DNA of 64,000 nt from contig CM007989.1 in NCBI GenBank assembly GCA_002189035.1, forward strand, positions 806,001-870,000. The letters are read 5' to 3'. Positions 1 to 12,628 of the stretch are shown in pieces; within the stretch, counting starts at the first letter, position 1; every line of letters starts with the position of its first letter. The stretch comes from Utricularia gibba. Its lineage: Eukaryota > Streptophyta > Magnoliopsida > Lamiales > Lentibulariaceae. A program made the position numbers and the translations under genes. The notes beneath the pieces were generated by a model. That model was not told the DNA's origin. It saw only the letters and a list, made by a program, of their open reading frames with translations, and ran no database searches.

Positions 1-2118
1 TCCACAACATTCTGAAGAATAAGTAAATCATATACTCAGAAATAATAGAATACAACAGATAAGGATCCTCAAAAATAATCTCTTTGTCCATGCCCTGACA
101 TCAATCCAGGTCGAAAGCTACAGGTTTAAGTAAATAGAATTACCTTCTCTGGTACTACTTCTTTGTTCAACTCTTTTGGTGAATAGGATGAACTTGAACT
201 AACTCCAGGTGTTCCAATACCACCCAGACCACCAATATATTTCTGGAGTGCAGCCGCACCCATGACCCTGGAAAAACTCAAAGTTAAAAAAAAAAAAAGA
301 AAAAACCAAAGACAATAGATTCAATCCAAATGACAATCAACAAAATATGAGCAAAAAACAAGTGCTGGATCAGAAAATGTGGCAAGTAGAATCGTACCAG
401 ACCAAGCCAACAGCAATGGTGAACAAGATCGTTGACACAACTTCTAGTGCAAATCGAGATGACTTGTTTGACATTTTAGGATCCACCTACAATGTAGAAG
501 AACAAAAAAATATTTTTTAATCCTTTTCCAAAATGTTTATTATATTTGCAATAGTCTTCATCTTATTTCCTCCCCTTACCATCACAACATGCAATGGCTG
601 CTTCTCTGATACACCAGGGCTTAAAAAAGGCTCCTCCATGTTGTTTGATGCACGTTGCTTTAACTCTTGTAGCTGCATAGAAAAACTCCTTTAGATTTCC
701 TGTCAGAAAATTTTAGAACGAGAAACTAGTCCAAAAAGCAGCCTTTATAACATTTTCATTCTTTGATACCATAATAAAAGACGAAGCTGATCGACAGGCT
801 GTTATACTGACATTTTCTCAAATATGCCGTCATGCTTTTTTTTTTAAAAAAACAGAAAGTAGGACAAGTGGCCCATGATATTGTTTGATATATGCTTGAT
901 ATATATTCAAAGTAGAGGTCAATGGGAGCCCATGAAAATATTCTTGAAATTGAAATTCCGAAGACCATAAGTGAATAATTAAAAATTCTTGCTTCATTCA
1001 CATGAAGCATCGAGTGCAAATGCAAAATGAAAGAGTAAAGTTAGTCAAGTATGGAAAGTGTTCCTTAAGCATGGAAAGACAGTCTTGTTCAGGAAACGGA
1101 GTAGATAGATACCAAAGAAGGAAGACTAGTGGGCTTCCCTGACTGCTCATCAGGCAAATACTCAGCAATTGCATTAGTAGCAACAAGTGCTCGCAGATAC
1201 TCCACAACTCCTCGGCTGTCCACCGCATGCGCTCTTTGTTCAAAACGCTGGATAACAGCTTCAGGACTAAATGAACGGCAGAGAAAAATTTAGAAATGTT
1301 TTATTCCTTATAAGCTAACAGTTAAGTACCAAGGGAGTGAATGCAAGGTTACGTTAATCACAACCGTAGCTAATTTAGTACTTCCAGGAAACAACCAAAC
1401 CATTCAACTCTATGGACAGATTTACGGGTTCTAAATTGCATGCGTTAAATATCTAAAAACTAGGCGAAAGTGCAACTATTCCCATTCCCCTTGTCTATCA
1501 ATAAACGGAAAAAAAAAAAGAAGCTTTTGAACAAAATCTCCAAGACAATATCCTCGATTATCATTACCTGTGCTTATTAAGTTCAGCCAGAAGAGCACTC
1601 TGCTTTGCGGAGTCCTTGGGATTCGCATCAGCGTCCGCAATCAGTCGGTCCAACCGCTTCTCCTCCCGCAAAAATGGCCACCAACTGAGCCAATCAGAAT
1701 ACAGAACTTTGTCGAACCCATTTCTCATTCGTGTAAATACTCCCGTAAGAAATACAACCATCGGCAACCTGCTCTTCACCTCCTCATTATTATCCTTGAT
1801 CTCCACCCCTCCACTTGCAGAAATTTCAGTAACCACCGTCCCCTCATTAGATTCCACCACTTGGGGGTCATCAAGAGCAATCCCTTCATCAATGTAATCA
1901 CCAGCGGGGCTTTCATTTTCCGCATATGATGTACAAAAAATCCGGTGCCGTAAAAACCCAGACTTGGCAGAAGAAAACCCTACCCTTCCATTTTTCCTTC
2001 TTGACAAAGAGTACTGACGCACCGAAACGTTGATGCGAGGCCTTAGCGTAAAAGAAAAAGGGTATATATGAGGAATCGAGGGCATGCACAGGGACGAACC
2101 CTGAAGCGTAACAGCCAT
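1..2118 (-). CDS. FTSH9: FtsH7/9-like chloroplast metalloprotease, 5' exons only (runs off left edge)
   Basis: Five exons read on the minus strand: 1568-2118, 1113-1266, 580-672, 398-486 and 144-267 (337 codons, phases all agree). The rest of the gene, including the AAA and zinc-protease domains, lies beyond the left edge. The ATG at 2118 starts MAVTLQG and a basic, Ser-rich leader that looks like a plastid transit peptide. A hydrophobic segment (LPMVVFLTGVF) precedes the stretch SDWLSWWPFLREEKRLDRLI, which I recognise from FtsH7/FtsH9; then come EYLPDEQSGKP, the block QPLHVVMVDP and a second membrane segment near VSTILFTIAVGLVWVMG. In this family the protein sits in the chloroplast envelope or thylakoid and degrades membrane proteins in an ATP- and zinc-dependent manner. 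FtsH7 and FtsH9 cannot be told apart here. The catalytic part is not visible, so activity is inferred from the family. Confidence 0.88.
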
Positions 2119-2685
2119 AGTAGGCAACACAACGCTTCAAGATTCCAGACTCGCGCGATTCTGATAAAAAAGATGCAATCCCAATTCGCGAAAATGTTGC
2201 GTCAGATAGACATCAGTCACGGCACAAAGCTGCCGGAGTTGGTTTTCTGTGAGTGCCTCCCCTGTGCTGTGCTGGACAAGCCAAGTAAAATGGAGGCGGT
2301 GGCATGGACAACAACACGCAAAGAGAAGAGAAAAAAACCTTATCCCCTTTTCTGAATCTCATGGATATGTTGTGGCTGGCTTTCGCTTTAGGGATTTGGA
2401 CCTGTAACGGTCGTTTTTGTGATGCGGGTCTTCCTTCTCATTCTTTTATAATTTACAGGAAAAAAAATACACATATTCTATTTTAATATGATTCCTTATC
2501 TTATGACTTGATTGTCACCTATACCACAAGAGGATAAATTCATCTGATGGTTTTAGTCAGAACCAGCCATCACTGAGGGCTGCCAAGTTTCCAACATCAG
2601 AGAACACATAAACATATGATCCTACACTCAGGGGAAAATGGAAAATTCGAGCTGCTGAAGCAGATGATGCTTACATGGGGCCCGC
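2119..2685. other. FtsH-like 5' region and OST1 3' flank
   Basis: About 570 bases between the FtsH-like ATG and the OST1-like stop codon; both genes read leftwards, so this holds the promoter and 5' leader of the first and the 3' UTR of the second. A few short open frames here show no recognisable protein. I see no clear promoter element. Confidence 0.5.
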
Positions 2686-5600
2686 CTATATCTCATCAAT
2701 GGTGTCGACAAGATCATCAACTTCCTGCCTCAAGAGCTTCATCTTCTGATCCAGTGCTGCGATACGGTTCTCTGTATCCTTGCTTGCGGACTTCTTATCA
2801 TAGGATTCAGCAATGATTGAGTGTTTCTGCATTACCTTCTCTTGTAGTTCTTTCTCCTTTGCAACCAGCTCCTCAACCTAGAATAGAGAATCCCATAGAA
2901 AGAGGCATGAGTTCCGGGAATGGCCTGAGGGGGTGACCATTTGTAAGAAAGAGTCAAAGAATCACAAACTTTGGGGAGTGTCTGAGCTGCCTGAGGAGAA
3001 GACTGCAGAAATGCCAATAATGGTTTCAAGTCCTTCAGAAGCTCCTTCAGCGTGGAGTCAGCAGCTTTCCGTGCTGCTTTGCATGCCTGCAAATCTCCTG
3101 TTCTTGAAAGATCACGCAACGATACCTCTAGTTTCTCGTGAACGATCAGACACTGGTTCATGATATTTACGAACTGCTGAATTGTAGATCGGACCTGTGA
3201 AAATTTTTGGACAGGGTGTTGCACTTCAGTAAGAGAGTGATGCGAGGAAAGAATTGAATTGGGCAAGAGAAAAACCATTCTGGAGTACCTCATCCCACTG
3301 AAGTTTTGCCAGATAAGATGGCGAGGACTTGGAAATCGTGAAGTCTGCACGCACATAAGTGATGCATGCAACAAACAAGAGGAAATATCCAACAACCAAC
3401 ATTAATGGTTCCTGTAGGAGGGCCAGATTGCTGAATTTGTAATACACCTGATCAAGCAGATGCATCAGAATCATCAGTACCCTAAATAAAAAAACAAAAA
3501 ACAATCAAAAAAGATGTCAAGGCAGCACCCTATGATTTGTAAGCACTTCGGCATTTGTACCCCTCTTACAGATGGATTCAATGCCTCTATATTTACCTGA
3601 AAATACTGGTTGTGTTCGGGGACAACATTAGTCTTCTCCAACACAACAACAGGTCTACCAACTATATCCAAATGGGAAATTTTTTCCTGCAAAGATGAAA
3701 ATGTTGAGAGTAAATGAACAAGTAAACAGGTAACCGCATACGGTAGTTTTGACATTCCAACAAACATATTTCAATAATTACGTATCCAGTAAGACGTTGA
3801 CCTGCGTGGACTGTTTGACAGGAAAGGGAACAGAAACCAAGGCAACTTTTGATCCCTCAGGTAACACAATCTGAAAATCAAAGAAAATACTTTCTTTCGT
3901 CAGATGCATTGCATAGCTATTTTGGGAGTGCATTTCTTTAATCAGGACATATAAAAAGAATAGGTGTGACAATCATAACCAAAAAAATACGCAAATAAAA
4001 TTATTAGATACCTTTACAGTCAGATTATCAATGACCAAATCATCTATTGGGCTGCCAAATGATATATTGAGAAAGCGTTCCCCTCCTGACTTAAAAAGGA
4101 AATCTTTAAGCGGAACACCATATCCTATGGTAAAAGTAGATTTCCATCCTCCAAACATTGGAAACCGAGGCTCGATTTCAAGTAGCGTCTAAACTTAAAA
4201 AGAAGATATATTAATAACGAAGCATATATCTTTGCATCTTTGTAGGGTACTAAAAACTCACCCTCGATGAATCTCCCCATACATGTGATGTAGAAATATT
4301 TCCAATATCATCCCTGTAGTAAATGGAGTGAGCCCTTGCCGGTAATTGGGCAATGAGATGTCTCAATGCTGAGGCACCTCTGAGATGGGGTTGTGCTTGA
4401 TACTCTAGCCTGAGGAATCAACCAAGAATATGGGTATCATTGCGTCAAGACATTAATAACAAAGCAATTAAGCATGAAACAGAGTATAACCATACCTTGA
4501 AAACTCCCCCAAGATAACAGCACCAGAATGAACCAGGTTATAGTTTTCTGTGACTTGCACATTTCCCCAATGGGAGATCTCTATTTCACGAACCAACTCT
4601 CGTGCAACAATAAAGGGCTTGTTACTCACATAGTGAATGGCTAACGGTGTGTATGCAAAAGGTGGCTGGTTTTCATAAGGACCATACTTTATTTCAGAAC
4701 CGGAAAATTTGGTATTCTCTAATTTTGTATAAGATTCAACTTTTGGTTCAGGAAGTTTAACAGCCATCGACTGCCTGTACACTGCATACGGAGATAGGAA
4801 ATATGCACTGTCTTGGAAGACAATGAGCTGAACATCCGCCTGAGTTATTTTTTCAGGGAAAGGTCTCAATATATTAGTCACTGTAGCTTTTATTTCCAAA
4901 TTCAAGCTTCCTCCCTTGCCAAGTTCCTTAGGTAACGTGACCGAATACCAAATAAGTGACGGGGGACCCTCTTTTGGGTTTACGATTCGAACAGAAAGAG
5001 TTTCAGACAAAACTTTAGATTTTCCCTTCCCCTCAACAGTCACAACCGACAATAATGCCAGGTTGTTAGCTTGATGCTCAGGGAAAGGTAGAAGAAACTC
5101 TTTTATCGCATCACCGCCATTGTTTTCTGCCTGAATGAGAATACAAAGTGAGGATACATACTTTTTCCAAATAAGGGCTGATCTCCATAATCCACTATGT
5201 CATAAAAAGAAAGCTAGTGCATGAACTATGCTGGTTTTCAAAAGGGTTGAATGAGGCTACCTTCAAGGATATAGTCGTTCGCACTATTTGTGACGATAAA
5301 TCAATCTGCAAAGAAACATATCACAAAAGACAGCAATCGTTTCAGGACAAATGTATCCACAAAAAGAGAGCCATGAATGCCAATCCGAAAAGTTCCTAAA
5401 ATGTTTCTAAAGCATCCAGACCCTAACTACATTCCTCCCATCAAATGACAAAAACTAGTCCCCTGTTTGAGAACTGACTCTCACAAAAATCACGAGCATG
5501 TGGATGAGAAATGAAGAATTTCATGAAGTAACAAACATAACAGAAACAAAACAAAGCAATTCACTTAAAACGGGTAAATACTCATACCCATCTATCGAGC

Positions 5601-5695
5601 TTCGAAATTACAAGATCCGCGCAGACCGTTGAGAAAAACAAAAAAGATCCAAACACTAAGAACAACAGCACGAGATCCAAACGCATTCGCGCCAT
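2686..5695 (-). CDS. OST1: Oligosaccharyltransferase subunit 1 (ribophorin I)
   Basis: Ten exons: 5588-5695, 5261-5305, 4496-5130, 4262-4409, 4012-4188, 3802-3870, 3597-3686, 3289-3447, 2970-3194 and 2686-2877. They sum to 616 codons, giving 615 residues, close to the length I recall for the Arabidopsis proteins (about 614). The start MARMRLDLVL is followed by a hydrophobic signal peptide (about residues 5-26). The lumenal ribophorin I domain includes VHSGAVILGEFSR and SHLDIVGRPVVVLEK. One membrane segment (EPLMLVVGYFLLFVACITYV) lies near residues 436-455, and a cytosolic coiled tail ends in DDLVDTIDEI. The protein is a non-catalytic ER subunit of the complex that transfers Glc3Man9GlcNAc2 to asparagines. 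Exon 6 ends at an unusual CAG|GTCAAC donor, chosen because it joins Gln to EKISHLD as in homologues. The upstream region carries repeated TGGGCC motifs. Confidence 0.95.
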
Positions 5696-5803
5696 TTCTT
5701 CAATCCAGTGTGTTGACCAGAACGCCAAGAAAACCTCCGCAGGCTCCCCACTCTCACACACAGAGAGACGAAGAGCGAACAAAACGGGCCGCCAGTACAC
5801 AGT

Positions 5804-5912
5804 TGGGCCACATTTTATACACAAATTGGGCCACCGAAGCATTTCACAGTTCACTACATCACCCTCAGCCACAGCCGCATGCGCCTCCATTTTTCTATAT
5901 CAAAATTGGGCC
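5804..5912. promoter_or_regulatory. TGGGCC (site II-like) cluster upstream of OST1
   Basis: TGGGCC occurs at 5804-5809, 5827-5832 and 5907-5912, within about 220 bases upstream of the OST1 ATG (5695), with AGCCCA at 5922-5927. TGGGCC/T 'site II' elements bind TCP factors and are common in plant housekeeping promoters. Function here is inferred from motif and position only. Confidence 0.45.
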
Positions 5913-5927
5913 GCCAAGTTCAGCCCA

Positions 5928-6605
5928 TATCACATCCCTTTTTTAATAGGAGTTTGAATTATTTTTAATCAAATTTTCCTTTTGCTTGCGGTTTGATAAC
6001 AAAGTTTCAAGTATAGTCATTCACTTTAGATCAATCTTCAAATTTTAAAAAAATTATTCAAAAAAAAATTCGGATAAATTTCAAAATATCTGAAATCCAA
6101 GATTTCGATATCAACATCTAATACCGGATCATCGCAATACTGGATGCGACTACAAGTGGAGTGCAGTCCCTGCAAACCAGCTCTCCGTTGGGCTACCGGC
6201 GGCCGCAAGCGCAGCCGGCAACGGAGACATACCTGCAAGTACTGTGGAGAATAAAGAAACCCCAGAACTGCGGTGGGGTGATGCTGTGTAGCAACAATGG
6301 CTACAGCTCCCGCATCATTGGGAGCATCTGAGACTGAGCTGCTGCTGCAAGTCACATTACATATGACACAGTTGTAACCTGTGAACTGCAAAAATGAGGG
6401 ACCCCAACTTCTAAAAACTTCAGAGAACAAGCAGAGTGGAAGCATATCCAATAAAGCTGCAAAATTTCTGTTATGGGATCCTCAGTCACCAAAGCAGAAT
6501 AATCTATTCCAAGGTAGGTAAAAAAATTGACCCTTTTCCCAGAGGTTACTTCCGTTAAGCTGACAAATAATACAATCAACAAACCTTGATTAATGAAAAA
6601 GAAGA
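5928..6605. other. Spacer between OST1 promoter and ATAD3 3' end
   Basis: Contains A+T-rich sequence and, nearer 6605, the likely 3' UTR of the ATAD3-like gene. The short open frames at 6038-6451 and 6352-6609 show no family resemblance. Nothing else recognised. Confidence 0.4.
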
Positions 6606-9600
6606 TCATTTTTCAGCACCAGCAAGTTGCTTCCTCTGTTGATGCTCAGCAGCCTTATAATCCACCACTTCACGGAAAAGGGTGGGATCCAACACACATT
6701 TCTCACTACCATAAACAGCAGCTTGAACGCTAGCCATGAGTTTTGCAATCTCTCTTCCAGAAAATCCCCCAGTTTTCTCTGCTGCTTCTTTAATGATACT
6801 GTCATCGATCCCGTTAATCTCGATTGTCTTCTGCTGCTTCCGGAAAAGATTAGAGAACAAGCCTGGCTTTTTTGCACCAGCTTGTGCTATATACTTTTCC
6901 AGATACAGTTGAAGTAGCTTGAAGCGTTCATCTTCGCCGGGTAATGGGAACTCGAGGACTTCATCGATACGATCTGATACCGCAGAATCGAGGTCTCCAG
7001 GTCGATTAGTGGCCAGAGCAAGGACCACATCCTTTGACTGGTCACCAGTGCGAAAAAGGAGGGCGTTGAGAGCACTCCTCTGAGCTTCACTCATATAAGT
7101 TTTATTCCTCCTGAGGTAAAAAACTGATAATGAATTGGAGTACTCGCATAAAAATTTCAGGCAAAAGAGATCTCTTAACAGTAAGAATTGCCTTCTCCGG
7201 TGGAAGCAACCTATTTGTTAAATTAACTTTCTAAGTAGAAGATACAGAAAACTCATCCATCATTCTACCAAACGACACAATGGGGAAAGGACCTCCTCTA
7301 AAAAAAGGGAAAGACAGCAGAAGCTTAGGTTCTGCAAAGACATCAAAAGGAAGAATTCAAAAAACAAAAAAAAAACGGCTCTGCCACACTGGAACGAATT
7401 AAAAAGGTAAAAATACACCAGTGACATCCAGTGCAACTAGCCAAATGCAATTAAAAAATTTTTGCATATATGAAAGGTAGTTTTGTGGCTCTTTTACTTA
7501 CTCGCACAAGAATGCATCAGCTTCATCAATGAAAAGCAATAACCCCCTGTTGGATTTCTTTGCCCAGTCAAACAGCTGGTGTATCTTTGTAACAGCTTGA
7601 GAGCCAAGAGGGGCTACATCACCCCCGTCATAAGTGCATAGTCTAGGCCCTGTAAAATAACGAAAATCATTTTCTGCAAAAGAAACGAGTGCTGAAGGCC
7701 CTTAATGAAAATTGAAGTAGAAACGCCCCTTTATTGGAACAAAGTTTTAGCATCTTCAGAAAATATGAGCAAAACACCAATGCTGTGCTGAGGATGAAGT
7801 AAATCAAATTAAAAAGAAGATACACAGGTATGAAGTGCCAGTTATCCATGTCAAGGGTCCAAGTTTGTTTCTCAACATCAATTACTTTTATCTTAAATCC
7901 AAATGACGAAAATTTCACTTGACATTATATGGATTTCAAAAACCAACACCTCGATGAGTAACTTCGAAATTAGAAAAGAGGAGCAGATGACATACAGATT
8001 TTCGTGCAAGTTCTCTGGCAGCCATTGTTTTCCCTGTGCCAGGTGGCCCATAGAAAAGCATGTTTCTGAATGGCGCCTGGTGTGCTTTCGTATTTGCTGT
8101 TGCGTTAGCTAACTGCTCAATTCTTTTATGAAGAGATGGGTGCAAAATAACATCACCAAAACCATTTAGCTTTTGGTGACCACGATGTGTGAGATTGTTC
8201 ATAGCGCGAGATAGCACCCCGACCATGGATACCTCGCTCGAGATGATTCCCGAACCAACGATGGTTGTCCCAATATTCGGTCCACATAATTCCATAAGAC
8301 CTTAGCACCCTCTCTGAAGGAAGATATTGGTTAGTGACTGAATAGGCCATCCTGAGAACTACTACATTTTGAAACATATGACAATGATTTAAAATATAAA
8401 TCCAGCAAAGCAGAGTAAAGAATTAGCGAAATAGTATGCATTAGCAGGCATCACAAAACAAGTAAACCACTTCACCTGCAGGTACAGAATCCACGCAAGA
8501 GAGTGTCAGATTCATGGATTTAAAACAACAGATTTCCTATGCTATCACGCTTATGATTTCATAAAGCACGTAACTTTGACTCTTAGGATGGACCAAGGTG
8601 AGGGAAATTAAGCTTTCCAGAAAAGGGATATGGGGAAATAACAAGAATTGGAGTCAGCATCACCAAAACAGGAAAAGAACATGGTGATTTAAGACAAAAA
8701 AACAACCTAGTTGTAAAGATTCCTGCTGCCAGACACGTTGTACCTCCAACAACCACGACCAATTTGTTCTGGTCTGTTAAAATATCACGTAGACCACCTG
8801 CATTTTTTAAAGTAGGTTTAGGTGGATACAGTGAAAAACAAAACATAAGAGTGTAAAGAATTAAAGAATACACAGAACATGTAAACATGCACAACGAATG
8901 TGAATAATCAAATCAAAGCAGTGAAAGACTACAAGTGCATTATGAAGACAGCACACGCATGACTCAGTTAAAATGAGAAACATTCAAAACAACTCAGGAC
9001 AACAACACAACATATTTTAGACGTCATCGTACAGGACTCTCTAATATCAGATCAATATCAAGGATGACATAATCTTGAGCGCGATCTCAAAGTAATGGTT
9101 GAATTAGAACCTCCAATATGCTGAAAGGTTGTGTTAATAGCAGCAATCAACTTCTCTCTCTCTGCATTTGCACGTTCTACTAGCAACCTTCTGTTAACTT
9201 CCTCTGCCAGCTTAGCTTCATGGGCTCTTCCCTCAGCCGCAGCCAATTCCTTTAACCTGAAGGTCTCACGATCTATTTCAGCCTTTTCTCTTTCAGTTTG
9301 ACGACGTTGTGCTTGAATTTGTTCCTCGGTTGCTCTTCTAGCCGCTTCTTGTCTCATTGACGATTCCTCTTGCAGTTTCACAAGCTCTTGATTTCTTGAT
9401 CTTTGAAGTTCATTTTCTGCCTGCAGATATCAAAATAAATAAAAATTCCATGTCTCAAGTTTGCCATGAGTCGATATGGTTTCGTACCTGCATTCTTTTT
9501 CTTGCCAGTTCATCCTCATAACGAGCCATCTGAGATTTTATTTGAGCTTGTTGTTGGGCTAGTTTTTTCTGCTCCTCATAAGCCACTTTTTGTTTCTCCT

Positions 9601-10233
9601 GCCAACAAGAGTACAACAATCATTAACAAATTATGAATTGAAAGGTAAAAAAAAAACGATGCATTTGAGCATGAACGAAAGTTACAGCTTCGGATTGCGC
9701 TTGCATTGCTTTGAATTCTGCTGCGCGAGCATTTAGCTCAACTTGCCTCGTTTCTTCTTGCTTCCTAATCACTTCAAACACCTACATAAATGAACAGAAC
9801 TTGGAAATTAATTTCAATAAATAACATTGACACCCAATCAACAAGAATCTCAAAGAAGGGCATTCCAATTTATCACATCAACCGATGACAATTACTCAAG
9901 CACTCCAAATCAAGGAGCCAAATTATCAGACCTTCTTAGCATTTGAAGAGCTAGTAATCTCTCTCAAGGCCTTGGCCCCCTCTCCAATGCCTCCGGGTCA
10001 AACCCAGCCGACGTCGTCCGCGGATTATCATTACGAACCCGAGTCTGCTCGGCAGCCGGAGGCGAATCCCGAGTTTCAGCAGAATCTCGCTCAGGCGTAG
10101 AATCCGGTGCATTGGAACCCGAAGACCCGGAAAAAGGATAAAAGCTAAATCTTCCATCTGCGTACGCACGATCAGGGGCGACCGCAGAATACACGAGGGC
10201 AGCCAAAGCCGCAGACACATAACTTTTACCCAT
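6606..10233 (-). CDS. ATAD3-type mitochondrial AAA ATPase, reading frame broken by three 1-base deletions
   Basis: Eight exons: 9932-10233, 9686-9781, 9488-9598, 9111-9420, 8707-8797, 7996-8313, 7502-7649 and 6606-7110. Together they make 1881 nt; adding one base at each of three G runs gives exactly 628 codons (627 residues), the family length. Order: short hydrophobic N-terminus ([13 protein letters not shown]), the DUF3523 region with a long coiled coil rich in Gln, Glu and Arg (exons 2-4), membrane segment ([16 protein letters not shown]), then the AAA domain with Walker A GPPGTGKT, Walker [12 protein letters not shown] and the [16 protein letters not shown] region. ATAD3 proteins sit in the inner mitochondrial membrane and organise nucleoids and membrane contacts; plant homologues are less studied. 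Breaks (plus-strand C runs 9976-9980, 8217-8220, 7622-7626) each shift the frame by one. Since every splice phase fits once they are restored, a sequence-level error is more likely than a pseudogene, but decay cannot be excluded. Confidence 0.85.
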
Positions 10234-10504
10234 CACTAAACACAATAGTCGAAGACTGATACCAATCTCCGAAACTGCAAATGCTTGAGGAAATCAACAA
10301 AACCACATTTTTCTTGGAGAACAAGAAGACACCAGTTGCACTTCAGTCTGTTTCAGGGTTTATGTAGGGTTTTCTTGGTCTTGCGGCGGTTTACGAATTT
10401 TATACGGTTCTTCAAATCAACCCCATTCTCAAAAAAAAAAAAAACGAAAAAAAAAACAATAAATATTCCTTCCTTTTTATTTCAGCGTCGTTAGTCGTTA
10501 TCTA

Positions 10505-10547
10505 TGGGCTCAAGGGCCTAATTCCAGCACCTTATGGGCCGTGGGCT
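10505..10547. promoter_or_regulatory. TGGGCC/T motifs upstream of ATAD3-like gene
   Basis: TGGGCT at 10505-10510, TGGGCC at 10535-10540 and TGGGCT at 10542-10547, about 270-310 bases upstream of the ATG at 10233. Same site II-type motif as at the OST1 gene. Regulatory role inferred. Confidence 0.4.
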
Positions 10548-12628
10548 CTTCCACAACAATATATAAATTTTTTATATAATTTATATTATAATATACAGGT
10601 ATTTTTAAATAAATAAAAATAGAAAATCAAGAAATTTAATAATTTATGAAATTAATCATGAAATCTAAATTTCTGATTTTATTATAAAATAATTTAAATA
10701 ATATAATCTTTAAAAATTAAACAGAATCATTTCAACAAATTATATTTACAGAACAAAACACATATTCGTCTTTCTCATAGCCCATTTGATTGAATTATTT
10801 GGTTTAATAACCTCATTCTCCTTTTTCGTATTTGCATTTATTTCCATGTGCATGTTGCGCCTCCTCATATTTCTTGTCACTGATTGTTCATATTTGCATC
10901 AATCTTGTAATTTTATATATTTATATTTTATTAAAAATATCTATGATAATAATTTTAAATAATGAGAATCTACAATCCCACGAAGGGTGTCTGTGTGGTG
11001 TAGCCAGGCACGCAGTGAGCATTGTGGCCTGGGCCAGCCCAGTTGCTGTCTTTAATGGCCGCTGTTGTGGTCGAACACAGAGCACCAAATGGGCCCACCC
11101 TGAGTTGTTCCATTTAGGGCGCAATTAAATTAAAAGAACACATTTTTATTAGAGAAAATTATCAGAATAATAGCTCAAATTTGATTTTTAAATTTTAAAT
11201 TATAAAAAAATACTTAAAATTGTCAAAATCGTACAACAAATAATTAGATAGTTTTTAAAATTTATAAAAAATCAACCAAATATTCGAGGTTAAATATACA
11301 ATGAAGACTAAACATTAATAGATAAATATGAGTGGTTAAATATATAATAAAAATTCAAAAAATTGTCAAAACTATGCAACAAAAATCCAAACATAATGAA
11401 TTAAATATAAAATTTCATAAGTTTGCGAGTAAAATTATTTACAAAAAAAATAAGTTGAGATATATGATCTAATTTTGAAATTCATAAATTAAATTTTTTA
11501 TATTAATTATAACTTGGAATGTCAGCCACAAACTCTAACATTTTTTATTATTATCGATTATATTAAGCAAATGATGATAATACCCATCGAAACCTTAATG
11601 CCACGTCAGCAATCCATTTTAATTTTTAATAAAACAACAGGCCTTTATTTATTTATTTATCTTATCAGACAGAGATGTGCCGTGCCATGCCTCCTAGGCC
11701 AGCTTTTCTTACTATACATATTAGGCACCGTTGTGGATACATTAATGCGTCACAAATTTGGTTGTTAGTTACGCTGCGCGTTATCATATTATATAGTTCG
11801 TTAACAATAATGTTGAATGACGGTACGGCCCCCCCTATTTACATCAACCAATGCTCGTCAAGTCATGATCCCCGTTCCCGGATAACACGTAACGGAAAGT
11901 GATTGGTCTTGACATAAGTCAACTTCATAATCAACAATTATACTAAGTTCAATGATAATGAGAAATATAATGAATTTATGTTTTTTAATATTAAAAATAT
12001 GTTTTATCATAAAATGATAAATTATTTTGTAATAATATATCAATGAGAGTTCATCTAATATATTTGAGAAAACAAAAATTGACAACATTGAAAAAAAAAA
12101 GAATTTTACATTACAAGTAACGAACCGGTCCGAAATCGTACAGTTTCAGTTCCTAAATCATGCAAAAAATCAGAATCTTGAATCAATACCGAAATGAAAA
12201 CCGCAGTTCTGGTTTAAACTAATTAGAACTCGGTCCACGATTGACCTACAATTCAATTTTATTATAATTTATATGAATTCAATTTCTATTATAAATTATC
12301 AAATCAATTCAATCACGTGTCAATTCGTATTTTTTTAAAAAAATGGGTGAGTACATCTCGTACTATTTTATGTTGGGGGGAAAGGCATTAATTGGAGTGG
12401 TCTGATCCAAGCAAAGTAGCTTGAATTAGTGGTAACCTATGTGTTATTGAACCCTAAATATGATATCAGGGAGTATTAAATGTGCATCTTATTGAGTAGT
12501 AATAATACACAAAGCAGCTTTGGCACTTTCAACACCAACCAAATTAAAAAAAAAAGCAAGGGTTAAGTGGTAATGGCAACATTATTCATGCATTATTATT
12601 ATAAAATATGGTTGGTTAACAACGCTAA
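10548..12628. other. A+T-rich intergenic spacer
   Basis: About 2.1 kb of mostly A+T-rich DNA with long A and T runs and short A/T-only stretches. A more G+C-rich patch lies at 10976-11125. Open frames at 10832-11128 and 11514-11902 show no codon or family signal. No gene or definite transposon recognised; the right end holds the 4CL 3' UTR. Confidence 0.5.

Noticed and set aside
3780-3801. OST1 exon 6 extended to a GTAATT donor at 3780-3781
   Set aside because: It would put EKISHLDIVG out of frame. The donor CAG|GTCAAC at 3800-3801 gives the correct junction.
8229-8235. Possible intron donor (GCGAG|GTATCC) inside ATAD3-like exon 6
   Set aside because: The sequence beyond it (RYPWSG) continues the family without a gap, and no acceptor gives the right phase. 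A missing base in the G run at 8217-8220 explains the frame change better.
10832-11128. 98-codon open frame on the plus strand
   Set aside because: Low-complexity start, no family resemblance, and an overlapping antisense frame of similar quality. Likely chance.
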